From: Vibrio fortis
Lineage (GTDB): Bacteria > Pseudomonadota > Gammaproteobacteria > Enterobacterales > Vibrionaceae
Assembly (NCBI RefSeq): GCF_024347475.1
Contig: NZ_AP025488.1
Location: 310,001-374,000 of the forward strand
DNA: 64,000 nt
Direction of reading: 5' to 3'
Below are positions 17,105-25,941 of the stretch, in pieces (the stretch's first letter is position 1; every line of letters starts with the position of its first letter). The notes under the pieces are model-generated. The model was not told where the DNA came from, made no database searches, and saw only the letters and a list, made by a program, of their open reading frames with translations. The position numbers and the translations under genes were made by a program.

Positions 17105-18380
17105 AAGTCAGCGCCTCTGTAATGGGCTTGTTCACACCCTTGCGAGCAGCAAAGTAAGCAGCGATTAAGCAGATAGCCGTAACACCAACCATGGCGTAAG
17201 CCACCAGCTCAAATGAGAAATAGATATTCAATGGATAGCCGTCTGTACGACCTGGAGGCGGCGGCATTTGCACATCCACAACCAGTAGTAGAACGGTCAC
17301 GACCGCGCTGGCGAAGGCGCCAAGTAAACCACCGAGTACCGCCAACAAGCCCGCCTCTTTCAAAAATCCGGCAATAATTTCAGATGGATAGCTGCCCAAT
17401 GCCGATAGCGTTCCCATCTCGCGGGTGCGCTCAGTGACCGACATCGTCATGGTATTAAAGAGAGAAACAAACACCACCAACGCCATCACCGCCCCCATGA
17501 TGCCGAAGATCCGATCATAGAGATCTTTCACTTTGACGTAGAAAAATGCGCGATCTTGCCACGGAGTGATCTCGATCTGCGAGCTATCTGTGTTATCACC
17601 ACCGCGCTGTTTCAGCTTCTGTTGTAAACGTTGATCAACTTGAGCGGTCTTTTCGGTCTCAAACAAAAATACCGATAGTGTGCTCACGCGATCAGTGGCA
17701 AGCAGTTCTTGAGCTTGGCTGATGTGAACATACAACTGGCGTTTATCTAACTCAGGAACTCCTGTTGAATAGATACCCTGCACCTTGAAATCAAAGGCAT
17801 TTAGCGCACCGTCACTGGTGGTCGCAAGCAGCGTGACCCAATCACCGACACTCACTTTCAAGTTACGGGCTAAATCTTTGCCCAGCATCACTTGCGGCTC
17901 GGTATCGTCGTATCTTGGTGAATCGATACTGGTTAGGGTTTGGCCCTGTCGAACATCCAAAAACGGCCCTTTCATGTCGAACTCACGCTCATTGACGCCG
18001 GTTCCCATAAAGATGGTGGATTTAGAACCATTAGAGACCAATCCACTGAAGTAGACTCGGGGCTGAACGCCGCGCACATCGCTATCGCCAATAATCAACT
18101 TGGTCAGCTCACCTGCGTTGTCTAATCCATTACTTAGTGGCGTATCTTCATCTTGTTCAAAATAACCCGGCGTACTCAATGTTAAGTGTCCGGTATCGCG
18201 CGCAGTCGACTCTCGAAGTGATTCGTAGGTGTAGAGCCCATAACCGCCCGCCGAAGTAAGCGCAAACACGGCAATCGCCACGATCAAAACCGATAGCAAG
18301 CTGCGACGCCCATTGCGCAGGAGATTAAGCCACGCCAAACGCAGCGAAAGTAGAAAACCGAATCGCATTAACTTGCCCAT
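17097..18380 (-). CDS. MacB/LolE-like ABC transporter permease (FtsX family)
   Basis: 427 residues with one N-terminal membrane helix (about 27-48), a periplasmic domain of about 215 residues, and three C-terminal helices (around 285-315, 340-365 and 395-415), the type VII ABC layout of LolC/E and MacB. The cytoplasmic coupling segment TERTREMGTLSALGSYPSEI near 316-335 matches the FtsX-domain consensus. The ATG at 18380 has AGGAGG seven bases upstream and overlaps the ATPase gene by 13 bases; a second ATG at 18368 overlaps the ATPase stop as TAATG. It works as a mechanotransmitter with the upstream ATPase. Confidence 0.93.
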   Translation of the reverse strand: MGKLMRFGFLLSLRLAWLNLLRNGRRSLLSVLIVAIAVFALTSAGGYGLYTYESLRESTARDTGHLTLSTPGYFEQDEDTPLSNGLDNAGELTKLIIGDSDVRGVQPRVYFSGLVSNGSKSTIFMGTGVNEREFDMKGPFLDVRQGQTLTSIDSPRYDDTEPQVMLGKDLARNLKVSVGDWVTLLATTSDGALNAFDFKVQGIYSTGVPELDKRQLYVHISQAQELLATDRVSTLSVFLFETEKTAQVDQRLQQKLKQRGGDNTDSSQIEITPWQDRAFFYVKVKDLYDRIFGIMGAVMALVVFVSLFNTMTMSVTERTREMGTLSALGSYPSEIIAGFLKEAGLLAVLGGLLGAFASAVVTVLLLVVDVQMPPPPGRTDGYPLNIYFSFELVAYAMVGVTAICLIAAYFAARKGVNKPITEALTYV

Positions 18381-19066
18381 GAGATCGCCTCCTGATTCAA
18401 CGTTGAAGTAACAAGCTTGCCGTCCACCAGCTCAATCACTCTGTCGCAGCGGCTGGCCATTCTTGGATCATGGGTAGCAACGATGAACGTAGTACCGAAC
18501 TCGTGCCCCAGTTCGCGCATGATGTCGATCACTTTATTGGCTGTTTGGCTATCCAGGCTTGCTGTTGGTTCATCGGCGATCACTAACTTAGGCTTATGAA
18601 CCAAAGCTCGAGCAATTGCGACACGTTGTTGTTGGCCACCAGAGAGGTTATCTGGTCGGTGATGTAGGTATTGCGCCAAGCCAACGCGAACCAACATCTG
18701 CTCCGCTTGTTCATGTTGCTCTTCTAGGCTCAACCCATTGAGCATCAAAGGGTAGGCGACATTTTCAAGAGCCGTCATCACTGGCACCAAGTTGAACTTT
18801 TGGAATACGAACCCTAATCCGTGGCGACGAAAACGCGCAGCGGGAATGGCTTGTTCTGGGTATGCCTGTCCTTCTATCGAAATCGCCCCTTGGTAATCTC
18901 GATCTAGCATTCCTAAGATATTCAGTAAGGTACTTTTGCCTGAGCCCGATGGGCCACACAGCGCGACCATTTCACCTCGCTCGATACAACCAGAAACCCC
19001 ATTGAGGGCATGCACACTCTGTTCACCCGTTTGGTAGCGCTTTTTAATCGCTTCGAACACTATCAT
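18368..19066 (-). CDS. LolD/MacB-like ABC transporter ATP-binding protein
   Basis: 232 residues with Walker A GPSGSGKST near residues 37-45, Q-loop (FVFQKFNLVP), signature LSGGQQQR, Walker B LVIADEPTASLD and switch His (ATHD). Spacing matches the LolD/MacB/FtsE subfamily. The start MIVFEAIK at 19066 is preferred to a longer frame because AGGGAG precedes it by eight bases. Second gene of the operon, 28 bases after the periplasmic repeat protein, and translationally coupled to the permease. Confidence 0.95.
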   Translation of the reverse strand: MIVFEAIKKRYQTGEQSVHALNGVSGCIERGEMVALCGPSGSGKSTLLNILGMLDRDYQGAISIEGQAYPEQAIPAARFRRHGLGFVFQKFNLVPVMTALENVAYPLMLNGLSLEEQHEQAEQMLVRVGLAQYLHHRPDNLSGGQQQRVAIARALVHKPKLVIADEPTASLDSQTANKVIDIMRELGHEFGTTFIVATHDPRMASRCDRVIELVDGKLVTSTLNQEAISWAS

Positions 19067-19094
19067 CTTGTTATCTCCCTTCTTCGAACGGCTG

Positions 19095-19787
19095 TTATTG
19101 AGCCTGACCAACGAGTGCTTTTGCCGTCATGGTTTCAATATTGCTGCTGTCTTTCTCTTCCATCACCGCCAGCCAAGATTGTGCTTGTGTCAGGTCTTCT
19201 GCTCGAATCGAAGCGGTAATCGCGTAACGATAAATCCAAGCCGTTGCTGCGAAGTGTTGCTGCTTAAATCCCTCTTCAGCGAGTAGGTCTAAGTAAAGGT
19301 CATAACCGCGATCAAAATGGTTAAACATGTCTGGCAGCGAGGTATAGGTGGTTGCAGCCATGGCGCGGGTGAGGTAAGAATCTGGTAATCCTTGAACACG
19401 AGGTTGCTCATGAATAGGTTGCTCTTCGTCTTTTAGCAACACCAAGGATTTATCGATGGTCGATAAGCCCTTCTCGACATACTTCATCTTGTTCCAAGGC
19501 AGAAAAGCATCGCGCCCTTGAAGGGTTTCAGTGCTACCCAAGTAGACCAAAGTTAGTGGTGTTGCACCTTCTTTATCGAGAATCGCTTGCAGCGCATCAT
19601 GAGCGGCTTCAACCATCTCCTCATCACCTTGAGCAGCTTGGTTATACATGGAGAGAGCCTCTGGCGTTGGATTCGCCAATACAGGCGCGCTGACCGCTAA
19701 ACCAAAAGCGAGTGCTGATACAAAAATAGAGGCTTTAATCGACTGCAGTGTGTTCACTGCATTGAATGGTGTGTGGCTTGCTTTCAT
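19095..19787 (-). CDS. Periplasmic helical-repeat (TPR-like) protein of the Lol-like operon
   Basis: 230 residues with a signal peptide (hydrophobic 20-37, cleavage near VLANPTP). The mature part is almost entirely helical, with repeated A-A-x-x-A-L patterns that resemble degenerate TPRs. No enzyme motif is visible. It is the first gene of the minus-strand operon encoding ATPase, permease, LolA-like carrier, barrel-like protein and LytS/LytT, with AGGGAAT before its ATG. A scaffold or cargo-binding role in that transport system is inferred only from position. Confidence 0.75.
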   Translation of the reverse strand: MKASHTPFNAVNTLQSIKASIFVSALAFGLAVSAPVLANPTPEALSMYNQAAQGDEEMVEAAHDALQAILDKEGATPLTLVYLGSTETLQGRDAFLPWNKMKYVEKGLSTIDKSLVLLKDEEQPIHEQPRVQGLPDSYLTRAMAATTYTSLPDMFNHFDRGYDLYLDLLAEEGFKQQHFAATAWIYRYAITASIRAEDLTQAQSWLAVMEEKDSSNIETMTAKALVGQAQ

Positions 19788-19949
19788 CTTGGTATTCCCT
19801 TTCCTGTGTTGATGATGAAAGGTTAAACCGAGCGATGAAAAGTATTTTATGAATGCGATAAACGGTCAATCAGCCGCGTGAATGGTAAAAATCATGAGTG
19901 AATGGTTAGCGATTTAAGCAAATATCAGTAACTACGATTCTAAGCAAAA

Positions 19950-19973
19950 AATAGCCGCAGGTTTGCGGCTATT
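19950..19973 (-). terminator. Terminator after the DUF1254 gene
   Basis: Ten-base arms AATAGCCGCA and TGCGGCTATT with a four-base loop, followed on the minus strand by TTTTTTGC. Nearly the same hairpin recurs at 22065-22088. Confidence 0.75.
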
Positions 19974-20020
19974 GGATTTAACTTTGAATAGGGGTTACTT
20001 CTTGGATTCGACGATTTAAA

Positions 20021-20998
20021 TCAGCCGACTTTCTTAATCATCGTCACTGGGTTGTAGCCTTTCTCTCCCTTGCTGACAGGCTCGCTTGGGTTGTAATGGC
20101 GCATAAGCACATTAAATTTGCCCGTAGTATTACCTTCCATCGTTGGAATATTGTTTGGCTGGCCCTCACATCCAAAACGGAGAGTGTAAGTGCCATCGCT
20201 GTTCATCACGGGTTCCATTTCACTCGAAATGTTAGCCTTGTCGTTAAACATACGCCCATCAGCGTTGTATACGGTCGCAGACCAGAATGCTCCTGCCTTC
20301 GGATCTTTAAAAGTCGTCTCGTAACATGCATTCGCATCGAAATACTGACTGGTTTGATAGATGTTGTCTTCGACCATCGCACCACCCCAACCGCCAGCAG
20401 CACCAACGTAATTCATATAATCCGTTTGGCCACTTTCTTTGTTACCAAACGCCTTTGATTGGTCGTATCCGTCACTGAAATCGATGTTGCCAGCTTTATC
20501 CGTGGCCTTAAATGACGCCATATCCCATTCTTTCACAACAAACGGTTTCTCACTGCTGGTTTCAATCTTCAGGTTACGACGAGCATCATCTTCAAGAGCA
20601 CGGACAATAACAAATGCGTGATCAGTTTTTGCACTGATTTTATGACGACCCGAGCCGTAGATCATTGGCTGAGTCTCGTGGTTTTCATCGACAACTTGCA
20701 GCGACACATATTGGTCAGTTTCCGGAACAGTCACATAGACATCATCATTCGACATATCGATGACAGAAACGGAATAAAAGGTGTCACGATTCATTCGAAC
20801 AACGAACTGCTCTTCTGGAACGCTGCTCGGTACTGGCATCTCAAAGAATGTATTGATACCACCCGCTTTCTCCACCACCGCGCCGAGACGCATATTTGTG
20901 TATGCCTGAGCAAAATTATCTTCCGTGACAATAGTTGGCGCTGCAAAAACGCTGGTTGAGAATAAAGCGACAGCAGTAAGGGGAATTAGTGTTTTCAT
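20021..20998 (-). CDS. DUF1254/DUF1214 domain secreted protein
   Basis: 325 residues with a signal peptide (MKTLIPLTAVALFSTSVFA, cut near residue 19). The N-terminal DUF1254 part contains NRDTFYSVSVIDM near 69-81; the C-terminal DUF1214 part contains AFWSATVYNADGRMF near 236-250. The family is common in marine bacteria; no reaction has been established and no catalytic motif is visible. It is divergent from a LysR regulator at 21115, which is the probable controller, and has its own terminator. Confidence 0.88.
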   Translation of the reverse strand: MKTLIPLTAVALFSTSVFAAPTIVTEDNFAQAYTNMRLGAVVEKAGGINTFFEMPVPSSVPEEQFVVRMNRDTFYSVSVIDMSNDDVYVTVPETDQYVSLQVVDENHETQPMIYGSGRHKISAKTDHAFVIVRALEDDARRNLKIETSSEKPFVVKEWDMASFKATDKAGNIDFSDGYDQSKAFGNKESGQTDYMNYVGAAGGWGGAMVEDNIYQTSQYFDANACYETTFKDPKAGAFWSATVYNADGRMFNDKANISSEMEPVMNSDGTYTLRFGCEGQPNNIPTMEGNTTGKFNVLMRHYNPSEPVSKGEKGYNPVTMIKKVG

Positions 20999-21114
20999 AG
21001 TAGCGACCTTTATATTTCAAAGTGAATGTCATTTGGAAGAGTATTATTTGCTCCGCCGACAGTGATCACTTTATACTTCCAATATGGAAAGCGAGGAAAA
21101 TAGGACTTGCCCAG

Positions 21115-21996
21115 ATGGAAAGTGTAGACTTGAACTTGCTGCGTACTTTTGTACTGCTGTGTCAATCGAATAGCCTTAAAAGAGTTGGGATGAAGTTGGG
21201 GATCTCAGAGAGCGCAGTCAGCAAGCAAATGACCAAGCTAAGAGACCAATTGGGGCATCCACTATTCGAACGCACCACGGAAGGGTTGAGACCAACGCAT
21301 TACAGCAAATCTATTTTGCCCAAGATTGAACAAGCCTTGTCCTTAATGCACTCCGCTACCTCACCAGCAACATTCGATCCAGCTACTTATGAGGGGCCAA
21401 TTACCCTTGCTTTCTTCGCCTCCACACTCGAATTTTCAGGTGTTCATTTGTTTAGGGAACTCTCGCAAACATTCCCCAAAGCACAAATAGAGCTGAAAAC
21501 TTGGGCATCGGATACAGAACAAAAATTAGAAGAGGGTGATATCACCTTAGGTGTGCACTTTCTAAATGAAGACCGTAGTTCCAATATATTCCAGAAACGT
21601 ATCATGGCTGACCAACTGGTGATCGCCGTATCAAAGTCATTGGGGCAACTAACATGGGAAGAGGCATTGCAATTGCCTTTTATCAAGATCCGAAGCCAAG
21701 GTTGGAATGAAGAACGTTACCGATATTTAGAAATGTTGAGAAACAGTGGTATTGACCCCCATATCAGTATCACGGTGGACAACTTTTCAGTTGCGAGACA
21801 AATACTGGATCAAGGTGACCACGCCTGCGTGTTAAGTAATAGTTGGAAGGACGCTTCGCTCAACACCATAGAGCCTCCCAAAGCGCTTAGGATTGATCTA
21901 AATCTTGTATCCTGCATGCGCCTTGTCGATCGTCAAAGCCCACTAAACCTTGCCGTTCATGAAGTGATTAAAAAAGTTATGCTTCAGTCTGAATAG
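21115..21996 (+). CDS. LysR family transcriptional regulator
   Basis: 293 residues with an N-terminal HTH (VDLNLLRTFVLLCQ, then GMKLGISESAVSKQMTKLR) and the effector domain from about 90. The frame is open upstream to 21022, but MESVDLNLLRTF at 21115 is the canonical LysR start, with AGGAC about ten bases upstream. Divergent from the DUF1254 gene; the gap of 116 bases is the likely operator region. Confidence 0.92.
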   Translation: MESVDLNLLRTFVLLCQSNSLKRVGMKLGISESAVSKQMTKLRDQLGHPLFERTTEGLRPTHYSKSILPKIEQALSLMHSATSPATFDPATYEGPITLAFFASTLEFSGVHLFRELSQTFPKAQIELKTWASDTEQKLEEGDITLGVHFLNEDRSSNIFQKRIMADQLVIAVSKSLGQLTWEEALQLPFIKIRSQGWNEERYRYLEMLRNSGIDPHISITVDNFSVARQILDQGDHACVLSNSWKDASLNTIEPPKALRIDLNLVSCMRLVDRQSPLNLAVHEVIKKVMLQSE

Positions 21997-22064
21997 GTTT
22001 CAATCTAGATAGTTAATACCCTAAGGCGAGCGAGAGAAGCCCATAATCATTTTGCACAAATAAA

Positions 22065-22088
22065 AATAGCCGCAGGGTTGCGGCTATT
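22065..22088. terminator. Terminator between LysR (plus) and the dehydrogenase gene (minus)
   Basis: Arms AATAGCCGCA and TGCGGCTATT. TTTTTATTT follows on the minus strand. It is a near copy of the hairpin at 19950-19973, including flanking bases. Confidence 0.75.
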
Positions 22089-22110
22089 GGATTCAGTTCT
22101 ATAAAGACTA

Positions 22111-22986
22111 TTATTTCTTAGATTCTTCAACCACGGCTTTCATCAATACTGAAGTATCCATGCGGCCTTCGCCCTGTGCAGATAGCGCTTTGTAGGCGTT
22201 ATTGGTCTTTTCCGTTAGAGGAAGTTTCACGCCTTGACGCTCAGCTTCATCTAGACAGAAGCCTAGATCTTTAATCATCCAGTCGATAGCAAAACCAAAG
22301 TCGAATTTGTTTTCCGACATAGTGACAGCACGGTTCTCCATCTGCCATGAGCCTGCCGCGCCGTTTTTAAGGCAATCAACCAAAGTTTGGATATCTAAAC
22401 CTGATTTTTCAGCAAGCACTAAGCCTTCTGACAAACCATTCAACACACCTGCAATGCAAATCTGGTTAACCATTTTCGCACGCTGGCCTTGGCCGACCTT
22501 ACCCATGAGAACCGATGATTTACCGTAAGCTTCAAATACTGGTTGCAGGTCATTGAATAGCTCTTGCTCACCACCACACATGATGGTTAACACGCCATTT
22601 TCTGCGCCCGCCTGACCGCCTGAAACGGGTGCATCCATGAAACGAACACCCGCTTTATTTGCAGCAGCTTCAAGCTCTTCAGCAAGGATTGCAGACGTTG
22701 TTGTGTGGTCAACAAGAATTGCGTTTGGCTTCATAGCGGCCAATGCACCTGTTTCGCTGGTTGTCATGCTGCGTACGTCATCATCGTTGCCAACACAGAC
22801 AAGAACAACATCCGCTTCTGCCACACACTCAGCTACGCTCTCAGCGGCCTTCCCTTGGTATTTATCAGCCCAATCTAATGCTTTACTGTGAGTTCGGTTA
22901 AACACCGTTACCTCAAAACCCGCTTTAACTAGGTGGCCTGCCATTGGGAAACCCATCACACCCAGTCCGATAAAACTTACTTTCAT
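22111..22986 (-). CDS. 3-hydroxyisobutyrate dehydrogenase-family (beta-hydroxyacid) NAD(P)-dependent oxidoreductase
   Basis: 291 residues. N-terminal Rossmann motif GLGVMGFPMAGHL (7-19), substrate motif DAPVSGGQAGAENGVLT (about 118-134) and catalytic Lys in GQGQRAKMVNQ near 170. The family includes 3-hydroxyisobutyrate, tartronate-semialdehyde and succinic-semialdehyde reductases, and the motifs do not settle the substrate. It lies 12 bases after a LysR gene on the same strand, so regulator and enzyme are probably co-transcribed, an uncommon order for LysR genes. Confidence 0.92.
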   Translation of the reverse strand: MKVSFIGLGVMGFPMAGHLVKAGFEVTVFNRTHSKALDWADKYQGKAAESVAECVAEADVVLVCVGNDDDVRSMTTSETGALAAMKPNAILVDHTTTSAILAEELEAAANKAGVRFMDAPVSGGQAGAENGVLTIMCGGEQELFNDLQPVFEAYGKSSVLMGKVGQGQRAKMVNQICIAGVLNGLSEGLVLAEKSGLDIQTLVDCLKNGAAGSWQMENRAVTMSENKFDFGFAIDWMIKDLGFCLDEAERQGVKLPLTEKTNNAYKALSAQGEGRMDTSVLMKAVVEESKK

Positions 22987-22998
22987 TTCTTTCTCCTT

Positions 22999-23901
22999 TT
23001 AAGAGGCGGGCGCTTGATTGTGGAAGGATCGAATGCTTTCAATCAATGCATTAATCAACAGCGTCAACGCCTTAGGCTGATATTTTCTCTCTTTGTACAC
23101 TAAATATGCCTGTCGGTCACCTCGGTGGTACTCAGGTAACAGTTGAATCAGATCCATATTGGGCGAGATATGACGAAATGGCAGTGAGGCCACACCTAAG
23201 CCGTTCTCTATTGCTTCCGCCACTCGGTGAATATCATTGACCACAAACTTTGGTTGAATGCTGATATTGCGGTCTAACTTATCCCCTTTGTAGAGCGGAA
23301 TATTCGTCACATGATCCACGCTGACCCAATCTTGCTCTGCTAGTTGTTCTGGTGTGGTTATAGCGCCTCTACGTTGCACGTATTTCTCGCTGGTAAAGAA
23401 ACCATGCTTGGCTTTAAACAGAGGACGCGCAATCATCCCTTCCAGATTGGAGACATTGAAAGTGACTAATAAGTCGCGATCCGTTTCAGGAACTAAGTGT
23501 TGCTGACTCAATACCAAATCCAGTTGCACCCTTGGGTATTGAATTAGAAAGTTCTCAATGGTTTTACTCAGAAAACTGCCATAAAAGTTATGTGGTACGG
23601 TCAGCTTGATCTTGCCTTGAATGACATCCTTACCCTTGATCAGGTCGACAAAGCCCGCCTGCAGCGACTCCATACCGCTGCTGAGCGATTGAAATGCCGC
23701 TTCGCCATCTTCGGTCGCGACCAACTCACGCCCCTTCTTCTCAAGTAGGCGAATCCCGAGTCGCTCTTCAAGAGCCGATAAGCGACGAGACATGGTTGAA
23801 ACAGGTAGCTGTAATGAGCGCGAAGCCGATAGTAAAGAGCCCTTCTCTACTACAGCACAAAATAAAAACAGATCGTCAATGTTTCCATATATGGAATTCA
23901 T
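22999..23901 (-). CDS. LysR family transcriptional regulator
   Basis: 300 residues with the LysR HTH (ASRSLQLPVSTMSRRLSALEERLG, about 22-45) and an effector domain from about 90. It resembles the CrgA/aspartate-free 'SMRRLAALE' branch. It is followed 12 bases later by the beta-hydroxyacid dehydrogenase and is divergent from the small membrane protein gene at 23984. Both are candidate targets. Confidence 0.92.
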   Translation of the reverse strand: MNSIYGNIDDLFLFCAVVEKGSLLSASRSLQLPVSTMSRRLSALEERLGIRLLEKKGRELVATEDGEAAFQSLSSGMESLQAGFVDLIKGKDVIQGKIKLTVPHNFYGSFLSKTIENFLIQYPRVQLDLVLSQQHLVPETDRDLLVTFNVSNLEGMIARPLFKAKHGFFTSEKYVQRRGAITTPEQLAEQDWVSVDHVTNIPLYKGDKLDRNISIQPKFVVNDIHRVAEAIENGLGVASLPFRHISPNMDLIQLLPEYHRGDRQAYLVYKERKYQPKALTLLINALIESIRSFHNQAPAS

Positions 23902-23983
23902 AGTTCTTTATATGCCTATTTTTCTCATTTGTGGATAGGAGTAACCTTAACTCAACGAACAAGAAAAATCATTAGGAGCAGAG

Positions 23984-24241
23984 ATGAACAACAAGCTTCA
24001 CTATGTCACTGCGACACTATCATCATTGGTCATGGCACTGCTGATGTCGGGCATTATTTCAGGTACCAAGATGGGATTTAGTCACGAATGGCCGCCAGTT
24101 TGGTTAAACAGTTTTTTGATGGCATGGCCATGCGCTCTGGTATTGAGCCTAACGCTGCTACCCAAGGTGAGAAAGCTTGCGGAGTGGATTTGTAAGCCAA
24201 GAGAGTCGCAAAAAACGGCTATCGAGTTATGCGATGAGTGA
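23984..24241 (+). CDS. DUF2798 family small membrane protein
   Basis: 85 residues with two hydrophobic helices (about 8-30 and 40-62) separated by a short HEWPPVWLNSF loop, the pattern of DUF2798 proteins. ATG 23984 has TTAGGAG nine bases upstream. Divergent from a LysR gene. Function unknown; likely an inner-membrane protein with both ends in the cytoplasm. Confidence 0.8.
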   Translation: MNNKLHYVTATLSSLVMALLMSGIISGTKMGFSHEWPPVWLNSFLMAWPCALVLSLTLLPKVRKLAEWICKPRESQKTAIELCDE

Positions 24242-24310
24242 TCTCAATCAGTACCGTTTTTTCATCGTTCCGGCGGAACAATGATCAAGGTAAAATCGCA
24301 AACATAAAAA

Positions 24311-24334
24311 AAACCGAGCACTAAGGCTCGGTTT
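24311..24334. terminator. Bidirectional terminator between DUF2798 and the YeeN gene
   Basis: Arms AAACCGAGC and GCTCGGTTT with a six-base loop, A-rich before and TTTTT after, so it can act for both converging genes. Confidence 0.8.
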
Positions 24335-24374
24335 TTCCATTTAGCTTTTACTCAATGAGTAACACGCAACTGAA

Positions 24375-25091
24375 TTAAAGCTCAGCGTTGTGGTAAACCT
24401 GTTGTACGTCATCACAGTCGTCTAGAAGGTCTAGGAACTTCTGGAATTTCACTGCATCGTCACCCGCTACTGGCGTGTGAGTTTGAGGTACGAACGTGAT
24501 CTCTTCAACATCTAGCGTTAGATCTGGGAAAGCAGCGGTTAGTGCTGTCTTAGTCTTGAAGAACTCAGTCGTTGGAGCGAATACAGTGATCACACCGTCT
24601 TCTAGTTCAACGTCAGTTACGTCTACGTCGTCCATCATTAGCGTTTCTAGAATGATCTCGTCATCTTCGCCTTTGAATTGGAATACCGCTTGGTGAGCGA
24701 ACATGTGAGAAACAGAACCTTCAACACCGATTTTCGCACCAGTCTTAACGAAACATTGGCGAACGTCTTGGAAAGTACGGTTACCGTTGTCTGTTAGACA
24801 GTCAACGATTACGCTTGTGCCGCCTGGGCCGAAACCTTCGTAACGAGCTGGTACGTAGTCTTCACCACCACCGCCGTTTGCTTTATCGATCGCTTTGTCG
24901 ATAACGTGTGCAGGTACTTGGTCTTTTTTCGCTTTAGCAATCAGGTGCTTAAGCGATAGGTTCATATCTGGATCTGAACCGCCATTCTTCGCACACATGT
25001 AAATTTCTTTACCGTACTTGGAATAAACTTTAATTTTTGCGCCAGCTGTTTTCGCCATAGAGGCTTTACGCACTTCAAAACTTCTTCCCAT
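24375..25091 (-). CDS. yeeN: YebC/PmpR (TACO1) family protein, YeeN type
   Basis: 238 residues, same length as E. coli YeeN, with the family's MGR start, [15 protein letters not shown] segment, [13 protein letters not shown] near 63-75, RYEGFGPGG near 82-90 and an acidic C-terminal region ending [10 protein letters not shown]. YebC proteins were described as transcription regulators and more recently as factors that help ribosomes translate proline stretches; YeeN is the paralog of the main YebC. Monocistronic, with a good ATG and AGAGAAGATCC upstream. Confidence 0.92.
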   Translation of the reverse strand: MGRSFEVRKASMAKTAGAKIKVYSKYGKEIYMCAKNGGSDPDMNLSLKHLIAKAKKDQVPAHVIDKAIDKANGGGGEDYVPARYEGFGPGGTSVIVDCLTDNGNRTFQDVRQCFVKTGAKIGVEGSVSHMFAHQAVFQFKGEDDEIILETLMMDDVDVTDVELEDGVITVFAPTTEFFKTKTALTAAFPDLTLDVEEITFVPQTHTPVAGDDAVKFQKFLDLLDDCDDVQQVYHNAEL

Positions 25092-25187
25092 CGGGATCTT
25101 CTCTCTGATTCAATTAACGGGGCAAATTCTAGCAAAATACCGCATCATTTCAATTCTGCGGCACTGCTGGGTAAGCGTGGTCTGCAA

Positions 25188-25397
25188 TTATGCGACACCC
25201 ATTACCTGTTTGTATTTCTCTACAGACTGCTCAAACCAAGCTTTCTCTTGTGGGTCAGTGAGCTTCATTGCTTCTTCAACAATGGCTTCAGGGCCACATT
25301 TAGCTTGCTTCAATTGCCATACGAAAAATGAAGCCTGCTTATCCAGCTCGATCTTGTTTTTCTCATCGGGTGGAAGGAGTGAAAGGTTGATAGACAT
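25188..25397 (-). CDS. DUF3283 family small protein
   Basis: 69 residues, soluble and helical, starting MSINLSLLPPDEKNKIELDK and containing a single Cys-Gly-Pro-Glu turn. It matches the short DUF3283 family found in vibrios. ATG 25397 has GGCTGAAA upstream. No functional motif is visible. Stands alone between yeeN and phhB. Confidence 0.7.
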   Translation of the reverse strand: MSINLSLLPPDEKNKIELDKQASFFVWQLKQAKCGPEAIVEEAMKLTDPQEKAWFEQSVEKYKQVMGVA

Positions 25398-25602
25398 TTT
25401 CAGCCTTAGTCTGTAGTAAACTTGGCCGAGAAATATAGCATATAGGGGTCTAGTAAAACCAATATTATGAATAAAATTCCGCTACAAAGCGCTCAGTTAT
25501 GCGCCCTAACATCAACTCATAGGGCGAAGTATCCACTCTTATCACAAATTGCTCACAAATCCCCTATATGCTCGATTCAACTCTTCAACAACAGAGATGG
25601 GG

Positions 25603-25941
25603 CTAGACGTCCTCGTTGAATTGATCGCATTTTGATGCGCAGATGAAATCGTTGCTATGCAGCCCCTTGATAGAGTGGCTCCACCAAGTCACCGTCACCT
25701 TCCCCCACTCCAATAAAATCGAAGGGTGATGAAACTCCTCTTCCGCCAACGCGGCTACTTTGTCGCTGAATGCCCATGCCAGTTTAAAGTTCTTAAAGCG
25801 ATAGGTTTTCTCCAACTGCGGTATGCCCTCTCTAACAACAATTTCCCAGTTTTGTAACTCTTGAAGCAGGCTCTGCTGCTCGGATTCGTTCAATGCCTTG
25901 GCATCACTGGTACAGGCTTCGCATTTTAGTTCATTCAGCAT
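25603..25941 (-). CDS. phhB: 4a-hydroxytetrahydrobiopterin dehydratase (pterin-4a-carbinolamine dehydratase)
   Basis: 112 residues, the family's usual size. It dehydrates the 4a-carbinolamine formed by phenylalanine hydroxylase so the pterin can be recycled. The family signature is visible as [23 protein letters not shown] near 53-75, with the His-His-Pro pair and a later Thr-Trp-Trp-Ser-His. The gene overlaps the end of phhA by 11 bases; the ATG at 25941 is chosen over an upstream in-frame ATG because it starts the conserved part. Works directly with PhhA. Confidence 0.95.
   Translation of the reverse strand: MLNELKCEACTSDAKALNESEQQSLLQELQNWEIVVREGIPQLEKTYRFKNFKLAWAFSDKVAALAEEEFHHPSILLEWGKVTVTWWSHSIKGLHSNDFICASKCDQFNEDV

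Noticed and set aside
25177..25416. 79-codon open frame on the plus strand
   Set aside because: It lies antisense over the DUF3283 gene, has no ribosome site and no coding-like composition.
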